DNA from: Clostridiaceae bacterium
GTDB taxonomy: Bacteria > Bacillota > Clostridia > CAYPLH01 > DUMO01
Reading direction: 5' to 3'
DNA: 55,977 bases
NCBI GenBank assembly: GCA_012839865.1
Contig: DUMO01000028.1
Location: 1-55,977, forward strand
The notes under the pieces were generated by a model that was not told the origin of the DNA, searched no databases, and saw only the letters and a list, made by a program, of their open reading frames with translations. Made by a program: the position numbers and the translations under genes. Shown one piece after another: positions 1-7,821 of this stretch (positions within the stretch are counted from its first letter, which is position 1; each line of letters starts with the position of its first letter).

Positions 1-111
1 CTTAAGGCTAATGCCAAGAATTTCACACATTTGCTTCATGTCAAGAACATCAGGATATTTCTTTAACATAATTCGATAAGCTTTTTCCTGTGATAATTTT
101 TCATTAGCCAT
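1..111 (-). CDS. partial excisionase-like helix-turn-helix protein (cut by window edge)
   Basis: Reading the minus strand from the ATG at 111 gives 37 residues beginning MANEKLSQEKAYRIMLKKYP and continuing DVLDMKQMCEILGIS before the window ends. The pattern D-x-x-x-M-C-E-I-L-G-I-S resembles the first helices of the small MerR-like HTH_17 (excisionase family) fold, in which a short protein binds DNA. The start overlaps the stop of the upstream ORF by 8 nt, so the two are probably translationally coupled. Only the N-terminus is visible, so the target and the role (phage, transposon or house-keeping regulator) cannot be judged. Confidence 0.55.
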   Translation of the reverse strand, partial: MANEKLSQEKAYRIMLKKYPDVLDMKQMCEILGISLK

Positions 112-328
112 ATTTAAGCCCCCTTTCAAGCTTTAACCCGATATTCTTTGCATCGGTAGTAAAGGTCAACCGCACTCCTGAAGTTTTAACAGCTTTTATT
201 GATACATTCGGATACAAATCAACACGATCATACAACAGTCTCCATGGCCTGCACCATGTATCTCCTATTTCTACAGATATGCTTCCTTCAAACGAAAAAA
301 CACCATCAAAATAACAATATTCCCGCAT
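104..328 (-). CDS. 74-aa protein resembling the N-terminal sandwich of SGNH/GDSL esterases (truncated?)
   Basis: Start ATG at 328 sits 8 nt after a strong GGAGG. A TTG directly before it is the alternative. The protein has no signal peptide. The segment RPWRLLYDRVDL and the later SGVRLTFTTDAKNIGLKLE look like the beta-sandwich that precedes the catalytic domain in some SGNH-hydrolase (acyl/acetyl esterase) proteins, where G-V-R-L-x-F-x-T-D-A is recurrent. No catalytic GDS block follows, because the reading frame stops after 74 codons and an HTH gene begins. It is therefore either a free-standing small domain or the head of a broken esterase. A good promoter and RBS imply that it is expressed. 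The family match is from memory of the motif only. Confidence 0.5.
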   Translation of the reverse strand: MREYCYFDGVFSFEGSISVEIGDTWCRPWRLLYDRVDLYPNVSIKAVKTSGVRLTFTTDAKNIGLKLERGLKYG

Positions 329-407
329 CAAAAAAGCCTCCTTTGATAATTGAGCAATTAACTTTTGAAAGCCCGTTTGAAAATGAGCTTTCTACCTTAT
401 TAACACC

Positions 408-436
408 ATATTATCAAAGTCATTAAATAATCTCAA
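408..436 (-). promoter_or_regulatory. SigA-type promoter for the 74-aa ORF
   Basis: On the minus strand TTGAGA (431-436) and TAATAT (408-413) are separated by 17 bp. It lies about 80 nt upstream of the ATG at 328. Confidence 0.5.
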
Positions 437-462
437 TAAAAAATGTTTATGTTTGCCTTGCA

Positions 463-509
463 TAAAAAAGCACTGAAGTGGTTCAACTTAAGTTAAACAA
501 CCCCAGTGC
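463..509 (-). terminator. rho-independent terminator after the beta-helix gene
   Basis: Minus-strand hairpin of two 20-nt arms, starting GCACTGGGGTTG and ending ACTTCAGTGC. The arms pair almost completely (three G-U pairs, one mismatch) and are followed by a run of six T (464-469). It closes transcription of the gene ending at 563. Confidence 0.85.
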
Positions 510-562
510 AGATATAATAAATATTATTTCAAATCTTTTATATTAAGCTAATAGTATCATAA

Positions 563-2587
563 TTATTTTATTATTGCCTTCATGGCATCCAGCAATTTGT
601 TAAACACTTCAGTAATCTGTCTAATTATTTTATACACAACAATTTGCTTGTAGGCCGATTCATCTTCCAAATTGCCCATAAGCTCTTGTATCTGATCAAC
701 CATTTCATCCAGACCAACCGTCGGGTCAATTATATATTCATAAGTTACCACATTGCTCGGGAATACACCTTCCTTGTAAGCAACTGCTTTAATAACCGTC
801 TTGAAGGGTTCAATTTTAATAGGTTCGGTGTAAACCATGCTTTCAGTGGTGGGCTCTGTGCCATCGGTTGTATAGTAGATAACCGCGCCCTCGGTCACAG
901 TGGTAAGAGTTGTTGTCAATGGCTCTTCATATGTTCCGGAAGGAAGACTTGCAACAGGAGCTGCCGCCCTCTTGACACTCAGGGAAGCCTCAGCTGTATT
1001 GCCATATGCGCCTATATTTATTCTTCCTCCGTTGTCAGCAGGTTCATTGGTGTAGTCGGAATCAGGGGCACCTGCGTCTATGCATGGCGATGTAACATCA
1101 TCTATTACCCATTCGGTGCCATTCCATCTTCCCAGTTGTGACTTCAGATGATAATCATGATTTTCGGGATCTGCGAAGCATGGATCAGTGTCAAACAGGT
1201 TGCCTGTAGCAGAAACGGGAGTAAAGTTTTTAAAATCAGCTCCATTATTGTTGTAGAAGCAGTTGTATTCAACAATGAAATCATGCCTCTTGCCCAACTC
1301 ATAATATATTCCGTATCCGCTCTCTTCATCTCCACTGGCTTTTACCAGCGAATTATTCTTTGTGTTTGAAATTATATTGTTGCGTATTGTCAAAGTATAT
1401 GGTCCGGGTTCAGAGGGCCTTGTGGAAAGCCATTCATGCACGTTTATACCTGCTGCTCCGCATCCGTCAATTACATTGTTTTCAATAAGGGCGTTAAAAC
1501 CGTCTATTACAATTCCACCCTTTAAGCCAATGTTGGAAGCTGCATCATTGGCACCTTCATAGTAACCACAGTTGTAAATTATATTGTTATAGACATGTAC
1601 GAAGGTGTCTTCAGGCTGGAATTGATATTGTGGTGCGGTTGCATTGCCAAAAATCCAGATACCTGCATATTTTACGTCGTATATGACGTTGTTGAAAACT
1701 TCAATGTCAGTCATTTGATGGTAACCGTTGGCATTATTGATGCAATTCTCTTTCTGAATCTCAATACCCGGGCCACCTTTGTTCCCAATGGCTGAAATAA
1801 CATTATTGTAGAATTTAACATGGTTGGTACTGCTGGCTCTCAAGCCACTGTTTGTCTGAATATAAATTAAGTTGTTATATGCGTTTACATAATCGCACTT
1901 ATACGCATAAAGTCCGTCATGACCGATTTCATCAATAATATTGTCATGATATTCTACATTGGTGCATGTCTTTACCTGCAGTCCGTCATTGCAGCCATGA
2001 GTCAGATACATGTTGTATACTTCTATGTCATTACATGTCTGCAGATATATCAGATTATAATAATTTTTCCCGTTTGTATTCGGGTAATCAATGGCTATAA
2101 CATTGCTTCCGCTTAATGCCTGCTTGATATTCGGGCCGTTTCCGTCCAGCTTGAATCCACGGATGACAAAGTTGCCCAATATAGCGTCTGTGCCTGAAAC
2201 CATGGCTGCAGTTTTATTCTCGATCATACCCTTGTTTGCAGGCCAGCATGCACTGGGTGAAAGCATAACAACTGTGCCTTCTTCACCTTCAAGAATAACT
2301 TTCTCGTCTTTTTTGCCTGCAATATAAATGGTGTCATCAATAACATAGGTACCAGCTTTCAAATGAATTGTGGTATAGCCTTTATTTGCCAACACAAAAT
2401 CAATTGCCTGCTGGATTTCGACCTGATCATTGTCACCGCCGTCGCAGTTGAAATCTCCGCTTCCATCAGTTGCTACATAAACAATAGGTGCTGTTGGTGT
2501 AGAGTCTGCATATGCCGGTAAAATGCAAGTCAACATCATAACAAGTATTACCGCTGCCGACAAAAAACACTTGACATTTCTTTTCAT
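563..2587 (-). CDS. secreted right-handed parallel beta-helix protein with chitobiase-type C-terminal domain
   Basis: 674 residues. The chosen ATG at 2587 has AGGAGG 8 nt upstream. An in-frame upstream ATG at 2629 lacks one. Residues 1-27 form a signal peptide (MKRN, hydrophobic core, AYA). Residues about 35-500 show parallel beta-helix character: a DGSGDF entry motif, a recurring asparagine ladder (YNN, FNNVIY, NNIIY, ENNVI, RNNII), as in pectate lyases and related polysaccharide lyases. Residues about 545-620 resemble the CHB_HEX_C_1 sandwich (Y-Y-T-T-D-G-T-E-P-T). A helical tail follows. The likely role is an extracellular polysaccharide lyase or carbohydrate-binding protein. No dockerin repeat is visible, so it is not an obvious cellulosome subunit. 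The substrate cannot be called. Confidence 0.75.
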   Translation of the reverse strand: MKRNVKCFLSAAVILVMMLTCILPAYADSTPTAPIVYVATDGSGDFNCDGGDNDQVEIQQAIDFVLANKGYTTIHLKAGTYVIDDTIYIAGKKDEKVILEGEEGTVVMLSPSACWPANKGMIENKTAAMVSGTDAILGNFVIRGFKLDGNGPNIKQALSGSNVIAIDYPNTNGKNYYNLIYLQTCNDIEVYNMYLTHGCNDGLQVKTCTNVEYHDNIIDEIGHDGLYAYKCDYVNAYNNLIYIQTNSGLRASSTNHVKFYNNVISAIGNKGGPGIEIQKENCINNANGYHQMTDIEVFNNVIYDVKYAGIWIFGNATAPQYQFQPEDTFVHVYNNIIYNCGYYEGANDAASNIGLKGGIVIDGFNALIENNVIDGCGAAGINVHEWLSTRPSEPGPYTLTIRNNIISNTKNNSLVKASGDEESGYGIYYELGKRHDFIVEYNCFYNNNGADFKNFTPVSATGNLFDTDPCFADPENHDYHLKSQLGRWNGTEWVIDDVTSPCIDAGAPDSDYTNEPADNGGRINIGAYGNTAEASLSVKRAAAPVASLPSGTYEEPLTTTLTTVTEGAVIYYTTDGTEPTTESMVYTEPIKIEPFKTVIKAVAYKEGVFPSNVVTYEYIIDPTVGLDEMVDQIQELMGNLEDESAYKQIVVYKIIRQITEVFNKLLDAMKAIIK

Positions 2588-2614
2588 ATTGAATTGCCCT
2601 CCTGAAATGTTTGT

Positions 2615-2664
2615 AACAGGCCTGTTCAAGAATAATATTAATTTTTCAGGGAATCACCTGTCAA
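2615..2664 (-). promoter_or_regulatory. SigA-type promoter with overlapping palindromes, beta-helix gene
   Basis: TTGACA (2659-2664) and TAATAT (2635-2640) on the minus strand are 18 bp apart. The -35 box is embedded in the palindrome ACCTG-ATTGA-CAGGT. A second perfect 12-bp palindrome, AACAGGCCTGTT (2615-2626), lies just after the start point. Both are plausible operators for repressor control. This is inference from position only. Confidence 0.55.
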
Positions 2665-3137
2665 TCAGGTATGTTCAAACAATAAATTAATGACACCGGG
2701 AAAAATATTTGCAACTTTATCCATAGTCTTGGAAAAGCTCAACTCCATTGCACGTTTATGGTCAGTTTACAGGCAAAAAATTATTACATGGAAGTTTAAT
2801 CTCCATAATCATTTTTGAATGGCACCTTTAGGAGAAAAGTTAATAAATGACACGGGAGTGAACTTTTGCAACACGATTAATGGATCCAGGAAATGCCAGA
2901 TGTATATGAATTTCTGCCTATTACCTTTCGCAAGAGGTAAAAATGTCTCGGGAAATTTTTCAGGGAGCAAACTGCTCCCTGGACTCATTGGATATGTTTT
3001 CATCGTCCTCAAACTTAAATTTAAGCAAATCTGCTCCGCTGACTTTTTGGATAACAATATGTACAAAACCCCGGGCTTAAGAAGTCGATCTTATAATTGT
3101 TAAGGGACATTAAGGGACATTACAGACCAGTCTTAAC
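2665..3137. other. non-coding spacer between beta-helix and Spo0E-like genes
   Basis: No ORF here has a ribosome-binding site or a recognisable family. A near-perfect hairpin (CAGGGAGCA / TGCTCCCTG, around 2962-2985) and a tandem 11-bp repeat of TTAAGGGACAT (about 3099-3121) are the only structures seen. The hairpin lacks a T-run on either strand. Confidence 0.5.
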
Positions 3138-3356
3138 TTAAAATGTCGAAACCAGTGCTTCTTTGTCAAGAATTCTGTCCAGCTCTTTGCTTAATTCCAG
3201 CAGTTCACCTTTATTAACCTGAGTTTTCATTGCATCGTTCAATCTTTCCAGCAACTCCATATGGTTTATGTTTTTACTTGATCCCATGCTCATTTTCCTG
3301 CCGGTATCTTTACCTTCCTTTATACTACTTGTTTTGCATTTACATTGGTGTTTCAA
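3138..3356 (-). CDS. Spo0E-like sporulation phosphatase
   Basis: 72 residues starting at TTG (3356), with AGGAGGAG about 7 nt upstream. Residues about 33-68 form two short helices with the signature L-L-E-L-S-K-E-L-D, equivalent to the S-Q-E-L-D motif of the Spo0E/Rap-independent aspartyl-phosphate phosphatases. Those proteins dephosphorylate Spo0A~P and delay sporulation. The N-terminal 30 residues are basic and variable, containing CKCK. Length suits the family (50-90 aa). It is monocistronic, with its own promoter. The family assignment rests on the short motif and helix spacing. Confidence 0.7.
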   Translation of the reverse strand: MKHQCKCKTSSIKEGKDTGRKMSMGSSKNINHMELLERLNDAMKTQVNKGELLELSKELDRILDKEALVSTF

Positions 3357-3412
3357 AAATACTCCTCCTACTTTTTTAATATTTTTGTAGAAGGTGTTGT
3401 TGTTGGGTTAAC

Positions 3413-3441
3413 TTCATACAGGATATTATAGATTTTGTCAA
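3413..3441 (-). promoter_or_regulatory. SigA-type promoter of the Spo0E-like gene
   Basis: Minus strand TTGACA (3436-3441), 17-bp spacer, TATGAA (3413-3418), about 60 nt before the TTG start. Confidence 0.55.
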
Positions 3442-3640
3442 AATTCAATATCGAAATAACCAACATCACCGCAAATGCTTGTATATGAAGGCCAACAATA
3501 TTCTGGAAATACCCGGGAAATAATTTTATGATAATTCTCCAACATCAGTTGGGCTCGTCATACACAATATATACGTATAAAGAATAACCTAAATACAATA
3601 TATTGTCAATTGATTTCAGTTATAAAATTTACGGTTGACA

Positions 3641-4831
3641 TCAGGATTCAATACTTGGTATTCCAATTTCGATTTCAATGTCCTTTTCGTAATCCACACC
3701 GTTTATAGAAAATCCAAATAATTGGAAAAATTCATTTCTGTACCCTTCCAAATCCGAAATATCTTTTATGTTATCCGAATTTACCATGTTCCAGGCTCTT
3801 GATACCTCTTCTTGCACATCATCCCGCATTTCAAGGTCATCAATCCTTATACGCCCCTTGTCATCCAACAGCAGATTCCCTTCATACAGATTTTTGAGCA
3901 AACGGCTCATCTGTTCTATGCACCCTTCGTGAATCCCTTTATTCTTCATTACTTTAAAAAGTATTGACACATAAAGGGGTACAACCGGTATGGCTGAGCT
4001 TGCCTGGGTAACAACCGCCTTGTTGATTGATACATATGCTTTTCCGCCAATCTCTTTCAGGCTGCCGGTAATTTCTCCGGCTGCCGCTTCCAGATCATCC
4101 TTTGCTTTGCCTATGGTTCCGTCACGATAAATGGGATGAGTCAGTTCAGGTCCCACATATGAGTAAGCCAGCGTAATTACATTATCGGCCAGTAAATTTT
4201 GGCTTTTGAGGGTTTCCATCCACAGCTTCCAGTCATCGCCGCCCATAACCGCCACAGTATTTTTAATTTCTTCCCCGGCAGCCCTTTCTATTGTGATGTC
4301 CGTCACCTCGCCGGTGTGAAAATCAACGGTTTTACTTGCATAATCCCTGCCGATGGGTTTTAAAACCGAGTTGTAAACCTCACCTGTAACCGGGTCCACT
4401 CTTCTTGGAGCAGCCAAACTGTAAATAACAAGGTCAACCTTTCCTAAATCCTTTTTAATCAGTTCGGCAACCTGATTTTTTATTTCATTTGAAAAAGCAT
4501 CACCGTTTACACTCTTGGCATATAAACCTTCCGCATGGGCTGATTTTTCAAATGCAGCAGAATTATACCACCCGGCGGAAGCAGTCTTTTTCGGGGCTGA
4601 GGCCTGCTTTTCAAAAAACACTCCTATTGTTCCGGCCTTATAACCAAAAGCTGCAGTAATTCTTGAAGCAAGGCCATAACCTGTGGATGCGCCTATTACA
4701 AGAACATTTTTCGGGCCTTGTGAAAACTCCAAACTCTTGACGTATTCAATTTGTTCTTTAACATTGTACTCGCATCCGACAGGATGAGCAGTTGTACATA
4801 TAAACCCTCTGAATTTTGGTTGAATAATCAT
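3641..4831 (-). CDS. fabV: trans-2-enoyl-ACP/CoA reductase FabV
   Basis: 396 residues, the normal FabV/Ter length. The protein reduces the trans-2 double bond of enoyl-ACP or enoyl-CoA with NADH, the last step of each fatty-acid elongation cycle. An N-terminal IIQPKFRGFICTTAHPVGC block is followed by the Rossmann segment VLVIGASTGYGLASR at about 44-58. The active-site pair is visible as Y-x8-K in YRDGTIGKAK, and PELTHPIYRDGT is family specific. The C-terminal lid domain is complete. The ATG has AAGGAG 8 nt upstream. It stands alone between two terminator-bearing spacers. FabV is insensitive to triclosan in other bacteria. Close relatives act as crotonyl-CoA reductases (Ter), so the physiological substrate is open. 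Confidence 0.93.
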   Translation of the reverse strand: MIIQPKFRGFICTTAHPVGCEYNVKEQIEYVKSLEFSQGPKNVLVIGASTGYGLASRITAAFGYKAGTIGVFFEKQASAPKKTASAGWYNSAAFEKSAHAEGLYAKSVNGDAFSNEIKNQVAELIKKDLGKVDLVIYSLAAPRRVDPVTGEVYNSVLKPIGRDYASKTVDFHTGEVTDITIERAAGEEIKNTVAVMGGDDWKLWMETLKSQNLLADNVITLAYSYVGPELTHPIYRDGTIGKAKDDLEAAAGEITGSLKEIGGKAYVSINKAVVTQASSAIPVVPLYVSILFKVMKNKGIHEGCIEQMSRLLKNLYEGNLLLDDKGRIRIDDLEMRDDVQEEVSRAWNMVNSDNIKDISDLEGYRNEFFQLFGFSINGVDYEKDIEIEIGIPSIES

Positions 4832-5016
4832 TGTAAAACTCCTTCCATATGCACTGAGTTGCTATTTTTCTTATAGATTATACAATAATTTTTATATTGT
4901 TGAAAGCATGTGCTAATTATAACACCCTTTAGCTGGCAGGGAAATGATTGCCGTTCTGAGATTCCGGAGGATGCTAAGCAGCAAATGAATCCCATACTGA
5001 CATTTCCGGCAATATA

Positions 5017-5098
5017 TAAAAAAATGCCCCGGCATCAGATAATTCAAGCGAAATCCCCATGCTCAAACAGCACTGACATTATCTGATTCCAAGGCATT
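5017..5098 (-). terminator. terminator after the LysM/SleB hydrolase gene
   Basis: Minus strand: AATGCCTTGGAATCAGATAA pairs across a loop of about 35 nt with TTATCTGATGCCGGGGCATT, followed by seven T. It is the only structure in the spacer 4832-5134, apart from the upstream region of fabV. Confidence 0.8.
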
Positions 5099-5134
5099 TT
5101 AATTATTTCCCAAGCAAATATCCAAAAACACATC

Positions 5135-6124
5135 TTAGAGGTAAAAATAGTGCCCGCCAATAATTGCAAAAAGGATTCTATTCGCTTGTATCCATGTATA
5201 ACCTGACTTTGCCGGATTCAAGAAATATAAGGAGCCTCCTGCATTATTATTTCCTTCAAGGGCTTCCCTGGCTGCACGTATACTGTCCTGGGAAGGCTCA
5301 TTGTATATTGAGCCGTTCTTGACCGGGGTAAACTGATATCCATAAGACGGGTCAAATATTACATCTTTTATTGTATCCGGGAAATCGGGACTATTCTTTC
5401 TGTTTATCACTACGTTGGCAACAGCAAGTTTCCCTTCATAGGGTTCACCGTTGGCTTCAGCTTCAACAATTCTGGAAAGCCAGTACAGGTCCTCATCGCT
5501 ATATGAATATGAATAACTTGAAACAGGAATAATCTCTTTCTGTACCTGTACATTGGTATCAATAACAGCAATGTACTCAGCCGGGTCCCATGACAGGCCG
5601 CATCCAAGATTTTCTGCAACAAACCGCAAAGGTATATAAATTCTCCCGTTTAAATTATTTATAACAAACCCTGCGTCAAAAATGCTCCCGTCAACTTCCA
5701 CAAATCTTGATCCCGGTGTAAGTTTTATTACTTTACCGTTGCTGCTGATAACAGCCGCTTTAATTTCATTGTCCCAATCCACATTTGCACCGAGGCCTTC
5801 CGCCACAAACCGGACAGGCGCAAAGACCATGTCCCTTTCAATGTAGCAGGGTGAGTCCATTTCAATAGTTGCCCCGTTTACCTGCACTGATATATTCTTA
5901 TTGTCATATACAGGCTTAACTTTTATAAGCTGCCCCACATAAACAAACGGATTGTCAACCCCATTCAAACTCAACAACTCATTCAGATCAACATCGTATT
6001 TCAAAGATATTTTGTAATAAGACTCGCCGGGCTGAACCGTATGCATAACATAACTTGAAGCAAATATTGGTTCAGCAAATGTCACCATGAAAACCAATAC
6101 CAACAAAAGAACTATTTTCTTAAT
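5135..6124 (-). CDS. LysM / copper-amine-oxidase-N / SleB-type cell wall hydrolase
   Basis: About 329 residues. Signal peptide: KKIVLLLVLVFMVTFAEPIFA. Then one LysM (HTVQPGESYYKISLKY, about 30-70), a stretch with two copies of the copper-amine-oxidase N-terminal-like motif (APVRFVAEGLGANVDWD and IPLRFVAENLGCGLSWD) that serves as a wall-anchoring stalk, and a C-terminal Hydrolase_2 domain (about 215-329). The catalytic glutamate lies in RIVEAEANGEPYEGKLAVA. The family (SleB, CwlJ) cleaves peptidoglycan. This export-ready form suits vegetative or spore cortex wall turnover. The start is problematic: the best RBS (GGGAGGGAG) is placed for ATT at 6124 or 6127, and the first conventional start, TTG at 6106, would remove the positive n-region of the signal peptide. 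Confidence 0.85.
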   Translation of the reverse strand: MKKIVLLLVLVFMVTFAEPIFASSYVMHTVQPGESYYKISLKYDVDLNELLSLNGVDNPFVYVGQLIKVKPVYDNKNISVQVNGATIEMDSPCYIERDMVFAPVRFVAEGLGANVDWDNEIKAAVISSNGKVIKLTPGSRFVEVDGSIFDAGFVINNLNGRIYIPLRFVAENLGCGLSWDPAEYIAVIDTNVQVQKEIIPVSSYSYSYSDEDLYWLSRIVEAEANGEPYEGKLAVANVVINRKNSPDFPDTIKDVIFDPSYGYQFTPVKNGSIYNEPSQDSIRAAREALEGNNNAGGSLYFLNPAKSGYTWIQANRILFAIIGGHYFYL

Positions 6125-6250
6125 AATATCTCCCTCCCTTGAGAGGGTATTTTAACATAGAAATATTAAGAACAGATTACAATAGGATTACTAATTCATT
6201 AAGTAATATATTATCTTTTTACTAAAATGGTTTTATTATCCCAATCGATA

Positions 6251-6754
6251 TCAGCCAACAGGCTTCTCCAACGGTCTTCTTCTCATTTGTACTTCTTTGC
6301 AAATTTCAAGGAGTTGATCTCCATTAATACAGGAAATAACATTTTTAAAGCAGAATAACCTGGTATTTGTCTTATAATCTCCCAGGGTTATCAACATGCC
6401 CCTGTAAATAGAGTTATTTTGCATGCATCTTGCAAACTTCATGGCATCCTCAATTTCAACCTGCCTTTTGTAAGCATGTTTCCACACCACTGCAAAAATT
6501 TTGTCATCAATTATAATACCATTTCCCTCTTCACCACACCTGTCTGTAAACTCAACTTTATGGCCTTTTCTTCTGAAGGCTTCCGCAATAACATTGATAA
6601 AATCTTTAGTATTCATATACAGCAAGTCATCTTTTGAGCTTATGCCGTCAAGAAGATTCCGGATTTTTATCCTGTATGCTATTGAAGCAACAAGCGAAAT
6701 AATAAAATGAAAGACAGCAGCAACAGCCAGCGTAAATAACAAACAAAACAACAT
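6251..6754 (-). CDS. membrane-anchored, degenerate Mrr-like restriction-endonuclease-fold protein
   Basis: 167 residues from ATG 6754 (AGGG 8 nt upstream; GTG 6763 is possible). An N-terminal membrane helix (LFCLLFTLAVAAVFHFIISL) precedes a cytosolic domain. F-I-N-V-I-A-E-A-F-R-R-K-G-H-K-V-E, then G-I-I-I-D-D-K-I-F-A-V-V-W-K-H and M-L-I-T-L-G-D, follow the Mrr/PD-(D/E)xK fold order. The usual catalytic D is N or absent, and Q-x-K has become W-K-H, so nuclease activity is doubtful. Related small membrane Mrr-like proteins of unknown role occur in clostridia (recalled, not checked). No operon partner is present. Confidence 0.6.
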   Translation of the reverse strand: MLFCLLFTLAVAAVFHFIISLVASIAYRIKIRNLLDGISSKDDLLYMNTKDFINVIAEAFRRKGHKVEFTDRCGEEGNGIIIDDKIFAVVWKHAYKRQVEIEDAMKFARCMQNNSIYRGMLITLGDYKTNTRLFCFKNVISCINGDQLLEICKEVQMRRRPLEKPVG

Positions 6755-6868
6755 GATAATCACCCTGCCTTTTAGTCTGCCGCATTATTGGAATAAAATA
6801 CATTCACTTTTATTCATTTTCTGGAGTATTTGTTTGTCTTATGACCGGACAATTCGGCATCAGTTGAA

Positions 6869-6909
6869 TAAAAACAGCTCTGACGCTGTATTGCAGTATC
6901 AGAGCTGTT
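6869..6909 (-). terminator. terminator after speD
   Basis: Minus-strand hairpin AACAGCTCTGA / TCAGAGCTGTT with a 15-nt loop and trailing TTTTATT. It sits 35 nt past the speD stop. Confidence 0.75.
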
Positions 6910-6943
6910 GTCTGAAATGATATTGCTGAACATGGCATTCAAC

Positions 6944-7753
6944 TCAAACATTCGGTATATTTCTCCCATAAAATATTTCAGCCATTTCCCGCTTCAATCT
7001 TTGCTTGATTTTTCTTCTTTGAGACCTGCTCAATTCTTCCTTCGCCTTATTAAACAAATAATTGTCCAGGTTGAATTCCTTCAAAAGCATTTTTGTATGA
7101 AAAATATTTTCCTGATAAACATTTACATCAATCATGTGATACAGTTTCCTGATTTCACCGGGGATGTAGTTTTGTATTGAGTTTATCTTATGATCTATGA
7201 AATATTTCCGTCCGTCCACATCTCTGGTAAACCCTCTTACACGGTAGTCTATAGTGGCAATATCCACATCAAAGCTATGAAGTAAATAGGTGAGAGCCTT
7301 AAGAGGGGATATTCTGCCGCAGGTTGATACATCAATATCGGCTCTGAATGTGCTGATACCCTGATCAGGATGACTTTCAGGATATGTATGAACCGTAATA
7401 TGGCTTTTATCAAGATGTGCGACAACCGCTTCCGGAAGCGGGCCTGGCTCCTCGGCACTTGAAATATAATCGGAACCGCCCTTTTCCTCTGAAATTAAGA
7501 TGGTTACGCTGGCTCCCTGGGGGTCATAATCCTGCTTTGCAATATTGAGTATATTAGCTCCTATTATATCTGCAACATCGGTAAGTATTTTTGTCAGCCT
7601 GTCCGCATTGTACTCTTCATCAATATACTCAATATATCCCTTCCTGTCTTCTTCAGTTTGGGCATAGCAAATATCATAAAGATTAAAGCTAAGTGTTTTG
7701 GTCAAATTATTAAACCCATACAGTTTTAACTTTTTAATACCTTTAATCTCCAT
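6944..7753 (-). CDS. speD: S-adenosylmethionine decarboxylase proenzyme, E. coli SpeD type
   Basis: 269 residues. It makes decarboxylated SAM, the aminopropyl donor for spermidine. The proenzyme cleaves itself to create a pyruvoyl group. The cleavage and active-site block [19 protein letters not shown] (serine in KSH) is intact, followed by [13 protein letters not shown] and [10 protein letters not shown], and later [15 protein letters not shown]. This is the long Gram-negative-like class, not the 120-residue Bacillus SpeH. RBS AAGGTGGTG lies 8 nt before the ATG. It is downstream of the PHP gene on the same strand (68-nt gap). No spermidine synthase is nearby. The arginine decarboxylase at 53350-54765 could supply the diamine route. 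Confidence 0.95.
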   Translation of the reverse strand: MEIKGIKKLKLYGFNNLTKTLSFNLYDICYAQTEEDRKGYIEYIDEEYNADRLTKILTDVADIIGANILNIAKQDYDPQGASVTILISEEKGGSDYISSAEEPGPLPEAVVAHLDKSHITVHTYPESHPDQGISTFRADIDVSTCGRISPLKALTYLLHSFDVDIATIDYRVRGFTRDVDGRKYFIDHKINSIQNYIPGEIRKLYHMIDVNVYQENIFHTKMLLKEFNLDNYLFNKAKEELSRSQRRKIKQRLKREMAEIFYGRNIPNV

Positions 7754-7821
7754 AATATTTTCACCACCTTTTATAATTTTTTGCTTTTACAGTATTTGCA
7801 CACCTTGAAAGCTGCAACCTG

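Noticed and set aside
2440-2475. Dockerin-like DGSGDFNCDGGDN in the beta-helix protein
   Set aside because: Only one calcium-loop-like stretch at the N-terminus, without the duplicated 22-residue dockerin pattern. It fits the usual entry of parallel beta-helix lyases.
2819-3103. Open frames on both strands between the beta-helix and Spo0E-like genes
   Set aside because: No ribosome-binding site, no family resemblance, and they are fully overlapping antisense frames. Treated as chance.
3143-3149. TGTCGAA (0A box) near the end of the Spo0E-like gene
   Set aside because: It lies inside the last codons, downstream of the only promoter for that gene. Most likely a coding coincidence.
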